DNA of 64,000 bases from Kalaharituber pfeilii (GCA_015179045.1 WHUZ01000050.1:62001-126000); one strand, 5' to 3'. Positions 21,483-33,656 are shown, counted from the stretch's first letter. The notes: a model not told the origin generated them from the sequence alone. Translations and numbers: made by a program.

Positions 21483-23327
21483 ATGAACAACACGGAGCCA
21501 ACATGGATGCCCAATCCAAATACCCGCGGGACGATGGACTTAATCCTCAGTTGTGTCCTCACCATGTTTATATCCATCTGGAGCGTTGTCCACCTCGACA
21601 TTCCTGATAAACACTGGCGGGATTCCCCCTATAGTGGGCTCCGATTCGCGCTCTCGCGTGCCACCTGGACAATCCGAAGTCTTGTAATCCCGGAAATTCT
21701 CGTGACTACAGCTGTGGCACAATTTAAGGAATCCTGTGTGATTGGCAATGCGTTGAAGGACGCTGGATATTTGATGACCGCACTCCAGCGGCCTAGTGAC
21801 ACCATTTTGGAGACAGAGGCTACTGAGAATCAAGACGACCAGACGGAAGTGAAGCTTGATGAAGAAACTTCAGCGGCGGATGCTCCCATGCACGTAAGTG
21901 TAGAATCTGATGATGAACTCATATCGGGTCTCAATTCTCTTGCTCTTTGAAAGCCTTCTAATAACCCTGTTCGTCTCTGAAATCTTTATTAGCCCTCATC
22001 TTCACAGATCCAAGCTGGGCCAAAACGGCTGGGAGGCTTCCTCAACAAAATGTTATCGCTAAACGGCTTACCTATGTCGGTTCCACCAGAGATGGCGCGG
22101 GCCTTTTACATTGTCATGGGTGGCTTTGAAATAACATGTAAACAATGGGGCAAGGAGGAAACTCTGAGCTTAACTCCATGCGGAGCAATTCTTCTGGCAA
22201 AACACGGCCTGCTACCCTACATTACGTTAAAAGAAATTGAAGATAAGAGTAAAGCCGACCTCCTGACAAAGGTTCTCGTTTGCCTGCAAGGAGGGTGGAT
22301 GATTATTCAAGCAATTGCCAGGAGAATCACTGGCTTGCCAGTGACCCTGTTGGAAATCATGGCCGTTGTGCATCTGGTGGCCACCATTATAACATATCTT
22401 GTGTGGATGAAAAAGCCCCAAGATGTACATCTTCCAACTCAACTCAAAGATCCCCATCAATTCCTCTCTATACTACTGAGGACAAAGCTCGCAGTTCGCA
22501 CCAACACATGCCCATATAACATCAACGATGGCAAATTTCGCCCGCATATCTTGCGGTATGCCGCAGGAAGGTTTTCAACCGACTTCTATCAAGGGCCGGA
22601 AGCCAGGTGGCTTTTTGGTTCGGAGGCACAATTCAAGTATTTGAACTTAGAGATAACATTACCAACAATTAATGGGTTTGCTCCACCTAACCCATTCGTT
22701 GTTCTCCAATTCGACGGTAATGGCATCAACCTGACCGAACGAGAAGCAAGGGTACTAGTGGCACTATTTTTGTATAATGCAAGCTCTGTTGGGGTGCCGC
22801 TTCAGACAATCAAGACCTACCGAGCAATTCTCGAGAATAACCCAGACAAAGGACTCTCGTTGGTTTCCCGGCGGAAGCCCATCTATTGCGACCTTAACAG
22901 CGATTATAATCCCGCTGTTTCAGCATACATGATCGCAGAGCAAAATACACCATCCCAGGCAGGCGGGTTCTTTGACGGTATGCTCTTGAGGCTAGGAATC
23001 CTCATATATGCGGCCGGATACTTAGCAGCTTGGAACGATCACTTCCCGACAGTCATCGAGAAATTGTTTTGGCGCGTCTCTGCACTCTACATTTGCACCC
23101 ACCAGTTCCTTCTCTGGGCGCTATTCATGATCCGAGACTACTTGCTTTCCAAGTACCCAGGAAGTCAGCTTGTGCTCCGTTGTCACATGGTTTTGAAAAT
23201 AATGCTCTTCTATTTATTTGTCTTTTGCAGGGCTTTCCTTATTGTTGAGTCTTTTGCGAGCATTAGAAGTCTTCCACGGGGTTCATATCTAACTATAGAA
23301 TGGGTTGAACTTGTTCCTCATTTATAG
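21483..23327 (+). CDS. Uncharacterised fungal multi-pass membrane protein
   Basis: Model: exons 21483-21893 and 22008-23327 with a GTAAGT...CACAG intron in phase 0, 576 aa. The N-terminal pattern is W.PNPNTRGTMDLILSCVLT, then FISIWSVVHLDIP and a W.IRSLVIPEILVTTA block. It resembles a widespread fungal family of hypothetical membrane proteins with an RGT..L..SC..T....W...HL.IP signature; no function is established to my knowledge. Hydrophobic segments occur near the N-terminus, near residues 265-285 (IMAVVHLVATIITYLVW), near LGILIYAAGYLAAW, and twice near the C-terminus (ALYICTHQFLLWALFMI; IMLFYLFVFCRAFLIV). The middle is soluble (about residues 300-430). The ATG at 21483 is the first in frame. 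The short acidic region before the intron (VSVESDDE) belongs to read-through, not the spliced protein. Confidence 0.75.
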
Positions 23328-23682
23328 GCAACACTGAAATCCACGTTTCCTAGCTGGCATAGAGAAGCCAAAGGCAATGGGATGTATCGTCAGTTTTTTT
23401 ATTTCCCCTTTCCTCGCTAACATCTTGTTTGATTCTAATTATCGTTCTCGATCCCTTTTACTGAACTATGTAGTATCATGTATTAGGGGAAACTTAAAGG
23501 CTCTAAAAGGTACTACGGTATGTCACAAGCCGAAAGGGAAAATGTACTTTTGGTATGTACTTTTGGTATGTAAGCATACCGATAGTTGTGCTTACATTTG
23601 GAATGCTTGATGGTACGCCGGGAATGGCTACCGCTAACTCGCTGCTTGCAGTAGTCAAGAAATATGTCAGTATGCTTAGTGG
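23328..23682. other. Intergenic, no gene recognised
   Basis: Includes the likely 3' UTR of the preceding gene. A short direct repeat (TACTTTTGGTATGTACTTTT) lies near 23543. Confidence 0.35.
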
Positions 23683-23797
23683 AGAACCGAAATTCTCTGA
23701 CCAGTCACTTTTTCTGACTGGATGTAGGTAGGGGTAAGCGGCGCTAGCTACTTGTATATATGTGTTTAAACGCGACCGCCAATCTAGTAGTACGTAC

Positions 23798-23836
23798 GCC
23801 CTGCCATGGCGAACAGCTGCAAGCGGGGTTACGTGA

Positions 23837-23868
<32 letters not shown>

Positions 23869-23876
23869 AAAAGAAA
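23798..23876 (+). mobile_element. LINE-A 3' tail insertion
   Basis: GCCCTGCCATGGCGAACAGC...GCGGGGTTACGTG, then an A-rich tail with two G interruptions. Exact 12-bp duplication AGTAGTACGTAC at 23786-23797 and 23877-23888. The body starts one base before CCCTGCC. Confidence 0.9.
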
Positions 23877-24520
23877 AGTAGTACGTACAACCCATGCTCA
23901 GATCCATGCTCAGATCCATGCCCACATTTATCTACGACGGCCCCAGGGGACCTACTCCAATACTTGTATCTACTTCGGTATCCTCCTGAACTGTCCTGCA
24001 TGAGTATGGTTGTCTGCACTGTCATCGCACTCCTGAATTCCTTGATATTCCGCCGTGACTGCAGAATGATAACATCCCGAGTGTGATTTTCAGCAATATC
24101 ATCAGATTCTTGAATACGGAGCCACTTGCTACCGAAATCAAGAAGCCTTGAGGAAGTGCATAAGCCTGTATTCGGGGACTCTCGGCACTCGAGTTTAGCC
24201 CATAGCTTTCCCCCTTCTCTGGCCTTTTCAAATATGCAGCCGGCATAGCGGCAATGATTTCACACGCACGCAGGAGTGATGCGGACATTGTCGTCAATTT
24301 GAAAATACATGGGTGTGAAGCGAGCCGATGCGACGCGAGGCAATGCAAGGCGAGGCGATCGGAGGTGAGGAGAGATGTAAGGTGAGGCAGTAGGAGGTGA
24401 GAATGTGTGAGCTGAAACAATACTAGTGGGTACCTCTGTGACGCAGCATGAGAAGTATCGATGGGTTGTACAACTACTAGATTGGTGGTCGCTTTTGTAT
24501 TTTTTTTAAATACATACATA

Positions 24521-25361
24521 CAGTCACTGGTCAAAAGTCTTGGTGACGCCACTTTTCTTGGCACCTCAAAATGCTTGCTTGCACATATTCAAATGCTCAT
24601 ATCTCCATGATCCATAGCTCAATTTCAGAAGTTGTACCGGCAATTGATAGCACCGTGTCTATAGTCTTGCATATCACATGCAGCAATTATGAGAATAGTA
24701 GTAGTCAATTATATGGACCAATAAATCAGGAGCAAATTCTAGCATTTTTTACCTAAATTCTCTCTGCATAATAGTGTAGTTCCATACAAGGAGAATATTT
24801 TTGGGGCTAGTAAATTTTGCTATGAAAATACATATTGAGTCCATCTTATTTCATATTTTTGATATTTTTTATGTTGTGTTGCGGGTTCTGTGTGGAGCTA
24901 TTTATTTCCAGACACCGATATTTGACCCTAAAATGACAATTTTGTATGGGAATTTGGCAATCTTGGCGTTCTTTGAAGTTTGCGATTTTATCTCGGCAGC
25001 CACATGACCCCAACATCTGTTCTACAACCGGAACCATGAAGTATCAGGTAGTACCTATCATAGAAAAAATCCTGTTTGTCTATCTAGTTGTGGTGCTAAA
25101 GATACATCACATTTCCAAAAGTCACAGTTTTTGTATGGAATACCTAGTCATCAATAACTTTTTGTAGATATTACACTGCAATCAGTGTGCTATAAGTATA
25201 TCCTGTGCTATAGCGTAAACCATACTGCTTACACTATCACCAATTCAAGTTGTAGGTTAATTGGGTCACTTCTCGTGGAGATATCTCAATTTTTGTTCTT
25301 ATGGGCATTGTCGCCGCTTCGTGCTCAGATCGCTTTCACCAAGACTTTTGACCAGTGACTG
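24521..25361. mobile_element. TA-flanked Tc1/mariner-type non-autonomous element
   Basis: 841 bp between TA at 24519-24520 and 25362-25363. Perfect 26-bp terminal inverted repeats begin CAGTCACTGGTCAAAAGTCT. No transposase frame. The CAGT start and TA duplication are characteristic of Tc1/mariner relatives. Confidence 0.88.
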
Positions 25362-25450
25362 TACATGTATAGCTAGCGTCGCTTACCCCTAGACTACCTA
25401 CCTTACATCCAGTCAGAAAAAGTGACTGGACAGACATTTCGGTGGAAAAG

Positions 25451-25861
25451 TGAGACATGATGCCAAACCCATTCTACATAAATTTTGGTCTGTGTTACAG
25501 TTCAGGGAATATGCAAGGACAGGCCTACCGGCAGGATTGGCATGACAGTGGTGCAACTTCAGCGGATTCGTGTGGTTGTTGCCGTCCTTTGCATGGGTTA
25601 CGTTTGCACGAGCATACCTACTGTCTAGCCGCGTATGCACAATGATCAGCCTTTTAGCACCCTGTTAAAATGAGGCCCGTAAGGCCCCAGCATGGGCATG
25701 CAGCGGGGGGTACCTCCATGAGGCTATCCCCAATAGCCGACCAAGATGATTATCCTATCTTGCCTCAAATAATAGCATATGGAGGTTTAACTATGTATTA
25801 TCCGTTGCCTAGGCATTGCTCGCCAATAGTAGATACAACACCACGACGATTACTAGAAAAG
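25451..25861. other. Intergenic, no gene recognised
   Basis: No coding frame or bounded element recognised. Confidence 0.35.
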
Positions 25862-25863
25862 TA

Positions 25864-26419
25864 CAGTACCTAGACAAAGTTGTACGCCACCCCCTCACTA
25901 TGCACTAATAGGAAAAGCGCATATGCACTGCATTGACCTCTGTATATGCAACTGAAAGAGATCGCCTTTGCATTATCAAGAGTATTCATATGATACTGAA
26001 CAAATACTGTAATGGATCTGGTAAATGCAGAGAGTTACCGTCCACCAGGTCAAAAAGACACTTGACTATCGATACTCGCTAGTCCTCTGCGTAGCTCATA
26101 TAGCACTTATTTATGCGACTGCGACGTCGCCCTACGGTTGCGGTGAACCCGTAACAGTATCCCCGCTCTACGGGCAACTTCGCCGGGTTGCTATATAAGT
26201 CTGCCCCCACCCCTGGCCATCGTGGATTATTCTATGTTGCAGCTTAAATATTTACCTAGAAGTTTATATGTATTGGAGTTAATTTTGATGTTTTTTTTGG
26301 TTATGAGGGCTTGATCTACTAGTACTTTCCGATTGCATCATGGAGGTCAATGCAGTGCATATGCGCTTTTCCTATTAGTGCATAGTGAGGGGGTGGCGTA
26401 CAATTTTGTCTAGGTACTG
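25864..26419. mobile_element. TA-flanked inverted-repeat element
   Basis: 556 bp between TA at 25862-25863 and 26420-26421. Terminal inverted repeats of about 75 bp begin CAGTACCTAGACAAAGTTG and include GCCACCCCCTCACTATGCAC. No transposase frame. It lies about 110 bp upstream of the small basic-protein gene. Confidence 0.87.
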
Positions 26420-26533
26420 TACTGTAGACATTTGTAGATACAGGGAGACATTTACCCTTGAAATTTCAGTGTGGGCCCAACAATTATCACAACCTAACAA
26501 CGGCAATGACGAAGAGACATCCCAGCAGCATCC

Positions 26534-27443
26534 ATGGGGCGGGGAAAGAAGAATAAAGCGAAGACCTTGTTGCAAAAATTTGTGGAGGAAATACCCGACG
26601 AGAAGTTGATTCCACCGTTCCGTCCCAGTGCCGGACCAATTTATGCATCTCAGGACTTCCGTCTAGATATGCAATGTGTAAGTTCATGTCCATGTTAGAT
26701 AGGTACACCTCTGATCAATTCGATATTGATAAGCCAATCATGTGGATCGCCTAGTTGACAAGCGGATCTAAAGAATGGAACATCCAAGTCCAAGCGAATC
26801 GCGATGCTTCGGTCCGGAAAATTAGGAATCTGGCACCGAACAGCGTCTCTCTCATTTTGGTCAAAACGGATTGCGACATACCTGTGATTCCCGACTTAAT
26901 TCGGAGGAGCTGGTGAAGAACAGTGTATTTCATCAACCAGCGAAGCCTACTGGCTTTGATCGCCTTAGAAATTGGACTCGGGGAAGCAAGGCAAATTTAC
27001 ATGATGCCAGCGCGACAACTTCGGGTACGGTCAGCACGGTAAATTCGCGTAGGGTCAGCATGACAGATTCGCGTCGGGTCGGCATGTTGAATTTGCATAG
27101 GAAGAGGAGCATAGACTTGCGTAGAGTTAGCTTGGAGAATTTGCGGAGGACCAGGACGGAAGATTTGCGTAGGGCCAGCCTGATAAATTTGCACCTGACC
27201 AGGACCAGCGAGACGAATCCACAGAAGGCCAGTGAGGGTGGAAAAGGTGGCGATCATGAAGAGACTGACAATGTGAGCAGCTCTGCAAGCTCCATCTTCA
27301 GTGAGAGAAGTAGTTCTGTGGCTAGTTCAAGTCGGAGTGTCATGTCTAAGTCCGACAAGCTCAAGCGCAGCATGAGCAAGTTTGGACGTAGTTTAGGGAA
27401 AAAGTTTGGGAAGAAAGATAAAATGAAGAAATCCGAAAGTTGA
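26534..27443 (+). CDS. Small basic repeat-containing protein, uncharacterised
   Basis: Function not recognised. Exon 1 (26534-26677) encodes MGRGKKNKAKTLLQKFVEEI, then PDEKLIPPFRPSAGPIY, and ends at a GTAAGT donor. Joining it to 26826-27443 (acceptor ATTAG) is in frame and gives 253 aa. That C-terminal part contains about seven 8-residue repeats of the form xxLRRxSx (LRRVSL, LRRTRT, LRRASL), then a Ser-rich stretch, and a very basic tail (SLGKKFGKKDKMKKSE). Alternatively exon 1 joins 26755 in another frame (SGSKEWNIQVQANRDASV...LIRRSW, stop), giving 100 aa that also looks coding. Either there is alternative splicing or one frame is a decayed form. The RRxS repeats could be phosphorylation sites for basophilic kinases (inference). 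Confidence 0.45.
27025..27215 (+). repeat. 24-bp coding repeats
   Basis: Within the basic protein, blocks such as AATTTGCGTAGGRYCAGC recur about every 24 bp in six to eight diverged copies. This explains why every strand frame here shows an 8-residue periodicity. Confidence 0.6.
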
Positions 27444-27510
27444 GAGACGGGCGAGTGGGTATTTAGTAATTCAGTATCATGATCTATTTCCACATACGGC
27501 ATGTTAATAT

Positions 27511-27573
27511 AAAGCCCTGCTATGGCGAACAGCTGCAAGCAGGGTTACGTGAAACAATAATAATAAAAAAAAA
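27511..27573 (+). mobile_element. LINE-A 3' tail insertion
   Basis: AAAGCCCTGCTATGGCG...GCAGGGTTACGTGAAAC then an A-rich tail. The 8-bp duplication GTTAATAT lies at 27503-27510 and 27574-27581. The hairpin arm is GCAGGG rather than GCGGGG, turning a U-G wobble into a U-A pair. It lies in the putative 3' UTR of the basic-protein gene. Confidence 0.85.
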
Positions 27574-27581
27574 GTTAATAT

Positions 27582-28886
27582 CCAAGCGATCACTATGTTC
27601 AGAACATAGTAACTAATTTAGTTAGAAAGCTTGAGAACGGCGATGAGCTCGGGTGCAAAAGCGCCTTTCAATTACCTAACAAAGTGACCGCGTGGTTCCC
27701 AGTCGGGGAAGGCTTCAGGCGTGGTAACTTGGCAATGACACACTGGCACTCGGCTGTCCTCCGCAGCTGCAGCATAAATTCCTATGAGGCTATGTGGACA
27801 TGGAAGGTGCTCAAAGGTGTGGTGCAAGTACAGCCAATTAACTTCCGCACGTCATCTACTCAAATTCCAGAGCTAGAGGTAATGTTGTATGGGTCTGAGC
27901 ATTGGAGTCTCGTAGTACTGTCGCAAACTCGTCTTGGACTCTTGGGTGCGGTGGGGGATCTTGGCATTTCACGTGCATGGTGATGGAAGGCCGGAGGAGG
28001 TGACTACTAAAAGGGGAAGGGGTACCGGGAAGGGAAGGGTATTTCATGAGGGGAGAAGAGGGGAGGCCTCAGAGGAAGATCATCGTCGTTACAAGGTTGA
28101 AGAAAGTCAGATCCATAGACCTCGATGATTTCCAGCTGCTTGCTCCTTCTTCCCGACTAGTCCACTTTCCTCTTCTACAGTACCAAAGGTTGAAAACCTT
28201 AGTACCTGAGGTCTCGAGCAAGTCTTCCAAGTTCTGGATCGTGCATTGAAAGACCTTTGGAAGGTTTCTTGGTCATCGTGTTCATGTAGGCACTACTAGA
28301 AACTTTGAAAATTTCCCCATTTACGGGGAAAAAATGGCAAGTGTAGAACTTCAAGTACATGGTGTCAATTCCACATCGCGGTGGGCTGGATCCCGGTAAT
28401 AGGGTGCAGTGAGTAACCTTCTAGAAAGAAAGTTTTCAAGAAAGCATTTTCGTTCTCGTCCCGAGAAAACTAGAACTTCGGGAAATTCAGTTTTATCGTC
28501 TGAACCTGAAGACACAGAACATAGGGAGGGATGCGGTATTCGGTCTCTAGCCAGAAGGTCCGCCGGGAACTAGAGTCAGCTCCATCGGGCTCAATACGTC
28601 ACCATAGTCCCAACATCGTAGCCGAAGTTGCAACGCCTATTGACGGCGGGATTGGTGCGCCGCATTTATATTTGCACGTGGCATTTCGTACGGGCAATTT
28701 GAACGATGTTTGCATTTCAGATACGAGTAGTGGCTTGCTACAGTGGTGCACTACGGTACCGGGTAACTAAAGTAAAGGTGATCCAGATAATGCATTCATA
28801 TCATTGAATAGGAATAGTAAGGCTAAAAAAATGAAAGGGAAGCAATCTATATTCGATCTAATATAATTCTGTGGCCGTAGTTCACC
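27582..28886. other. Intergenic, no gene recognised
   Basis: Open frames of up to 99 codons (27684-27983, 28531-28770) show no domain, signal or splice-supported extension. No bounded repeat seen. Confidence 0.4.
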
Positions 28887-31026
28887 TCAAGTCTTGCGTG
28901 CCCTGACAACCCCAGTAAACAGATATGTTGGCCTTCCCTTTCCATCCACTCGCACCAGGACCCAAGGTTGTCCACAGGCATCCTGCTTGTCAATGTTCGC
29001 CAAAATACCATAAGCCATCTCTATATCATCCCCAACCTTTAAGGTCGCGAGCACAAACCAGCCAGTGAGAATCGCTACCAACATTTGAAAAACCGCTATT
29101 CCGGCAAGAATCGCTATCACACGGTACCAGTCCACTGAGAATATGCCGACAGCTGAAATCTGGCTTGAGATTATTTCCTCTTTTCTGAGCCCATTGCCCA
29201 TTCGCTGCACTACTAGCGCCACAGAGCGTGCCAGGACTCCAGCAATACCAACCGACGGAGCACTCGGATTGCCGTGTAATGATGCATTCCTGAACTGTGG
29301 TAGCCAGATCCTGTCCTTGGCAACGTTGCTGCCATTCGTGAAAGTTGATGCAGCCAAATCGTCTCTCGTTTCGTTGGAAACGAGGAAGCGAGACAACGAG
29401 AGCAGAAGAGAATCGCTGGGGGCTACCCGGGCACGGTTGCCCCATGTAGCTGGAGAGTAGTATGCAACTGTAAGTTCACAGTTATAGCCAGGACGATAAA
29501 TATTTGGGGACAGTGAAGTTTCATAGGTGTTTCCTTCTGCTAGGCCTATAGTACATGAGTCAGTACTGCAATGTAAGGCAAATCTACGTCCGGATAGCGA
29601 AACGGGTCAAGGCGTACCCAGCATTGTGCACGTTGGCCCACAACCTTCTCTGTTGCGTGAGTGTGAGAACATGATCCAACCCCCTAGCTCCTGCGTAAAA
29701 TTCAGATTCCCCCAATCATCGATACCCTGATAAATCTCATCCACCCTAATAGGGTAAAATGTTGACAAGGAATAATCTAAAATGGTATACAGTCAGTGAA
29801 CAGCCTTTCATGACAATAACAGTTGGTGAGACTTTGCATACTTAGCGGGTTGAAAAGGTCATGGACACGGACTTGAGTACAGTTAGCCAGTACCTGAATA
29901 GTCCGGTTCATCCTCATATGTTCGTCGCCACCCTTGTCTTTGAGAGTATAGCTATATGACACTGTGCTACTAGTTCCTTGATCATCAATAGACAAGGTTA
30001 AATCTGGCACATTCAGGAAATACTCCAAGTCGAGTTCTCCTGAATCTGTGACCGCAAGGGATGTGTTTTTTTGCAGATGGGGCCTGGCTTGCAGTTTCTC
30101 GAAGGAGTTCCAGCAGTGTGTCTGTAAACATAACAATGTATTAGCAATGAATGATCAGAAGGGCAAATTGAGAAATCCTACCATTTGACACTGCCTTGGA
30201 CTCAAATACACTGTCATTCGCAAACTTCTCACCAATCTCTGGCCACCACGTCCCCTCAAGTGCCTTAACCTCAACAAACTCCTCATCATCCACATTATAT
30301 GTCAAACCAAGGAAAGCAACACTGAGACGCCCAATCACATTGCCAACCACAAAGAGCCATGCTAGGGTGGTGACAACATTGTATGACTTTCGCCGCAAGT
30401 GAGACCATACGAGGAGGATATAGCTGCCAATGGTTCCCCGCCAGATGTGGCTGATCTATGATTAGGGTTCCCAATTAGCCCAAATCTAGGATGAGCTGAT
30501 ACCCAATGATGCAGCAAGCACAGTAGGAGCCTCTCAAAAATTAACCCAAGCATCAGAAGTCACATACCTCAGTCTTAGTATTTGCACTTTTCATCACTAT
30601 ACCCCCTCGAAGCATCAGGCCTACCTGATCTAGAAAATAACCAATTCCCATACTCAGGGCTGCAGCAAGCAAAAGTGAAATTGTATTGAACCACCTTCTG
30701 TCTACTTTTCTAAGAACTCCTTTGTCATTATAGTGCTTCAGAGTGTATGCAAATAGGGCTTCGCAGAAAAGGTTGCCAAGGATGATGGGGATGGTGCGAA
30801 TCAAAACAGCTTGTACAGTCAGTCCCGGATATGTAGGTGTTGTCTGTCGTTCAGGAATGAGATGGGCATCAGATAATTGTGAAGCGGTCTCTCTAAGACT
30901 ATCAGTTGAGGCCTGGTATAGGGGAACTATGGTTGTGCAATAAGGCTGCGCTGGTGACCCTTCATATCTGTACTGTGGTGCAGTCAGGGCAGCTCCAGTG
31001 GAGCCAATGCTGGAAACTGAGTACAT
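28887..31026 (-). pseudogene. Broken paralogue of the 34063-36383 membrane protein
   Basis: Exon 1 (30568-31026) and exon 2 (30182-30455) are intact and spliced as in the right copy. They begin MYSVSSIGSTGAALTAPQY and include RRWFNTISLLLAAALSMGIG and LAWLFVVGNVIGRLSVAFL. Exon 3 (from 30121) has one extra A in a homopolymer near 30065-30071, which shifts the frame. Later, the counterpart of exon 4 carries stops and further frame changes between about 29800 and 29500. The end is again open and conserved (GVLARSVALVVQRMGNGLRK, LAGIAVFQMLVAILTGWFVL, stop at 28887). Several independent lesions argue for a pseudogene rather than one sequencing error. Confidence 0.8.
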
Positions 31027-31419
31027 CTGGTCCTAGTTCACGCTGGAATGGGTGCAGAGCTGGTTGTACAATAATTGATTGAACCTTTGTCTAGTGAGGA
31101 ACGCAGAATAAGAAACTGTAATGAGTGATCTTGATGCACTGTAATCACCAGCGATGCATCAATGCTGCCGAGGACCAAATTATATCTTGGGTCGGAAATT
31201 GAGAACGAAAGTGTGATAGAGCTGAAAGGAGACGAGTTGTTTGTCCGTGGAAATAGCAAAAAGGCTGAAAATCATCTTATATCAACTTCAAGACAGGGCT
31301 ATTACAATGTGCATTCCGACGTGTCCAACAAAAAATAGTATCACAGTATCATAAGAATTCCTACAGGAAAGATTGACTTTGCCACCATGCCGTTGGGGCT
31401 GCGCTCGGCGTTCAGGCAA

Positions 31420-31520
31420 TTTTTTTTTTTTTTTTTTTTTTTTAATCACATAACCCCGCTTGTAGCACTTGGCCATGGCAGGGTCCCTGGGCAAGCCCTC
31501 ATAGCCCGGAGACAGGCTAA
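31420..31520 (-). mobile_element. LINE-A 3' end insertion, extended
   Basis: 101 bp: T run, LINE-A hairpin, plus about 35 nt further upstream in the LINE (GCCTGTCTCCGGG...GGGCTTGCCCAGGG on the element strand, also present in the long LINE-A copy near 38340). Exact 13-bp duplication GGCGTTCAGGCAA at 31407-31419 and 31521-31533. This copy links the short tails to the coding LINE-A. Confidence 0.9.
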
Positions 31521-31539
31521 GGCGTTCAGGCAAGACTGC

Positions 31540-32845
31540 AGCTACCTGTTGCCAAAAATGTAACACTACTAGTAGTCAAAAGCATATGGGAAGAATAAAT
31601 CTTTGACTTATCTTAGTTTTGCGGTTGATAATCCTTACTATCGGAATAAGCATTTTCCACTCCGTTTCGCTAGTTTCTCCTTCGGGTTCGCCGAGGACAT
31701 AATTCTGTCAAGTAATTACCGCGTGGCCAATTGAAGCTGAGATCGTTAGTATTTCTTTTTTTACTTTCTTTCGGTTCACATAACCTCGCATGCAGGCAAC
31801 CAGGGAGAAATCGCAGAATCCACATACTTTAGCCATGCAAGTACGGATGAATTTGTTTTGTCAAGGCTGACTTAGTATCCAAGATACGCACTTATTGGGG
31901 TGGTTTCAGAGTAAGTGTCTGTACCCGCACAACCTCTTAACAGATGTAACCAACCTGAACTACTTGTTAATTTATTGTGAAACACCTCGACCTATCATTT
32001 TTTCCAGTTGGAAACTTCACCTTAAGACTGCATATGCATGATCACCTTACTGCGTGCTACTATAGGTTGATTTCGTGGATTCAGGTGGACGCAATCAAAC
32101 GCTGCCATTACGGCCTATACTCCGCGAATAAAAAAAAAGAAAGGTGTTCACCCCTTAAATTGTTTTTTTGTTACATCTTTATTTCTTTATGCATCTTTAC
32201 TTACATGCCTCTTTGTGGGGTACGGTCGTTCCAATCTATTTTTATTCTGGACCATCCATCTTGCTTACGCTTCACTTACTCAGTCGTTTCATTTCTAATG
32301 AGCCCTCTGAGACTCTCCTGATCTTTCCTACCTTGGGTGTATTCTATCTCCAGCGTAACATCTAGCTTGTAAGAAAAAAGTACCTTTCATTACTTAAAAA
32401 CGTAACCGGGTACTTCGCAGTTGGGTAAGGCCCTGGGCCATGAATGGTTGACACGCCGAATTACCCGATGGTGGAGGACATGCAGCCGATTAATACATGT
32501 GGAGTCCGGTAAGCTACATGTCAGAAGTGGAAAAAGTGCGGCCAGAGATACTGCGTGAGTTGTGAGGGAGCTTAGTTAGAAGTTCCGGAGATATAGATCC
32601 ATCTTCATCTTCTTCTTCATCCTTATTATCTGTCTCTTTGCGCTTTAATACAATACACTCACCACGAAGAAATTTTTTTATTTTTTATTTTTTATTTTTT
32701 ATTTTTTGCTTTTTCGTGACCACGTATACCTAGATTACAGCACTTCCGAATAAAATGATCACTATAACTCCAAATGGCCTCCCAGCAAGGGGCATAGCGA
32801 CAGACCCATATTTGCCTCCCGCGCGCACACAGAGCGAGAGCGGTA
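31540..32845. other. Intergenic, partly segmental duplication
   Basis: No gene recognised. A diverged LINE-A tail-like stretch on the minus strand lies near 31770-31810. An ATTTTTT microsatellite lies at about 32668-32706. Confidence 0.35.
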
Positions 32846-33021
32846 TTTTTTTTTTTTTTTTTTTTTTTTTTTATTTCATTAATCGCGTGCCGCCCTAGGG
32901 GCTATGGCGATGTTTACCTAGATGATTGAAAATTACATAGATGACTGAAAATTACATAAACAAATCAATTCTCCTCCGCCCACCCCCTTTCGGCTGTCTC
33001 AGTCCGTCCGCCCCTCTCGGC
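32846..33021 (-). mobile_element. LINE-B 3' end insertion, 176 bp
   Basis: T run then the inverse of the LINE-B hairpin and about 100 nt of 3' UTR. Exact 13-bp duplication AGCGAGAGCGGTA at 32833-32845 and 33022-33034. Confidence 0.88.
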
Positions 33022-33555
33022 AGCGAGAGCGGTAGTCAGCTGACATGCCACAGCCCAAGCCCTGGTGCCAAGGAGGGTCGCCAATCGACGGCAGCGTGTA
33101 ACCTCCCAACCTACATAGGCCTTTTAATACAACGAATAACAGATCGGTTTATTCCTCTCCGTAACAGGCAGGCCCGCTTCCAGACCTGCAGCATTGCTAC
33201 GAGGCCAAGTGCACATGACAAGCTTCCAAAAACGGCCATGTGGCTGGTAGAGGAATAGTGAATTAACTTCCGCTTGCTCTATTGCAGAGCTGGAGATACG
33301 CTGATGGGCGGAGATTCGGTGGCAGTGCCAATTTGAAAATACCTTATAAGGTCTTGGACAAGTTGGTGTGAGTTCTAGCACGGATATTGAAGACATGTGG
33401 AGAGTTTCATGTTGGCAGTTGGATTCAGGTAGACTATATTATACACTCTGAGAGTTTACTCCATTTGTGGCTCAAAACGCGCGAGTAAAAAGTACAGAAT
33501 CACAATTCGACCTAGAGATGCCCCTGATCGCAGTATTTCGCTCGACCACATCAAG

Positions 33556-33622
33556 TCAGATTTTATTCAGTCATATGTAACTAAACATCGCCATAGCCCA
33601 TAGGGCGGCACGCGATTAATGA

Positions 33623-33654
<32 letters not shown>
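33556..33654 (+). mobile_element. LINE-B 3' end insertion, 99 bp
   Basis: About 30 nt of 3' UTR, then ATCGCCATAGCCCATAGGGC, GGCACGCGATTAATGATAT and a long A tail. Exact 14-bp duplication TCGACCACATCAAG at 33542-33555 and 33655-33668. Confidence 0.9.

Positions 33655-33656
<2 letters not shown>

Larger units (their letters stand above)
23683..25450. mobile_element. Composite inverted-repeat locus with nested elements
   Basis: Arms at about 23683-23762 and 25365-25450 are inverted copies. The shared core reads CAGTCACTTTTTCTGACTGG, then ATGTAGGTAG and GGGGTAAGCG. Between them lie a LINE-A tail (23798-23876) and a separate TA-flanked element (24521-25361). The outer arms may be the ends of an older DNA transposon; no target duplication or transposase is apparent. 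Confidence 0.55.
28880..32110. repeat. Segmental duplication, left copy
   Basis: It contains the broken paralogue gene plus about 1.1 kb upstream. Collinear similarity to 34030-39260 extends beyond the genes: GGGGCTGCGC blocks, CCAATTGAAGCYGAGATCG, and GTGAAACRCSTCGACCTATC. The right copy is longer because of the nested LINEs at 36850-38768. Confidence 0.8.

Noticed and set aside
24022..24564. 180-codon minus-strand frame as a gene
   Set aside because: It spans the boundary of a TA-flanked element and includes low-complexity sequence; no recognisable motif.
27684..28770. Small genes at 27684-27983 and 28531-28770
   Set aside because: No domain, signal, splice context or biased composition supports them.
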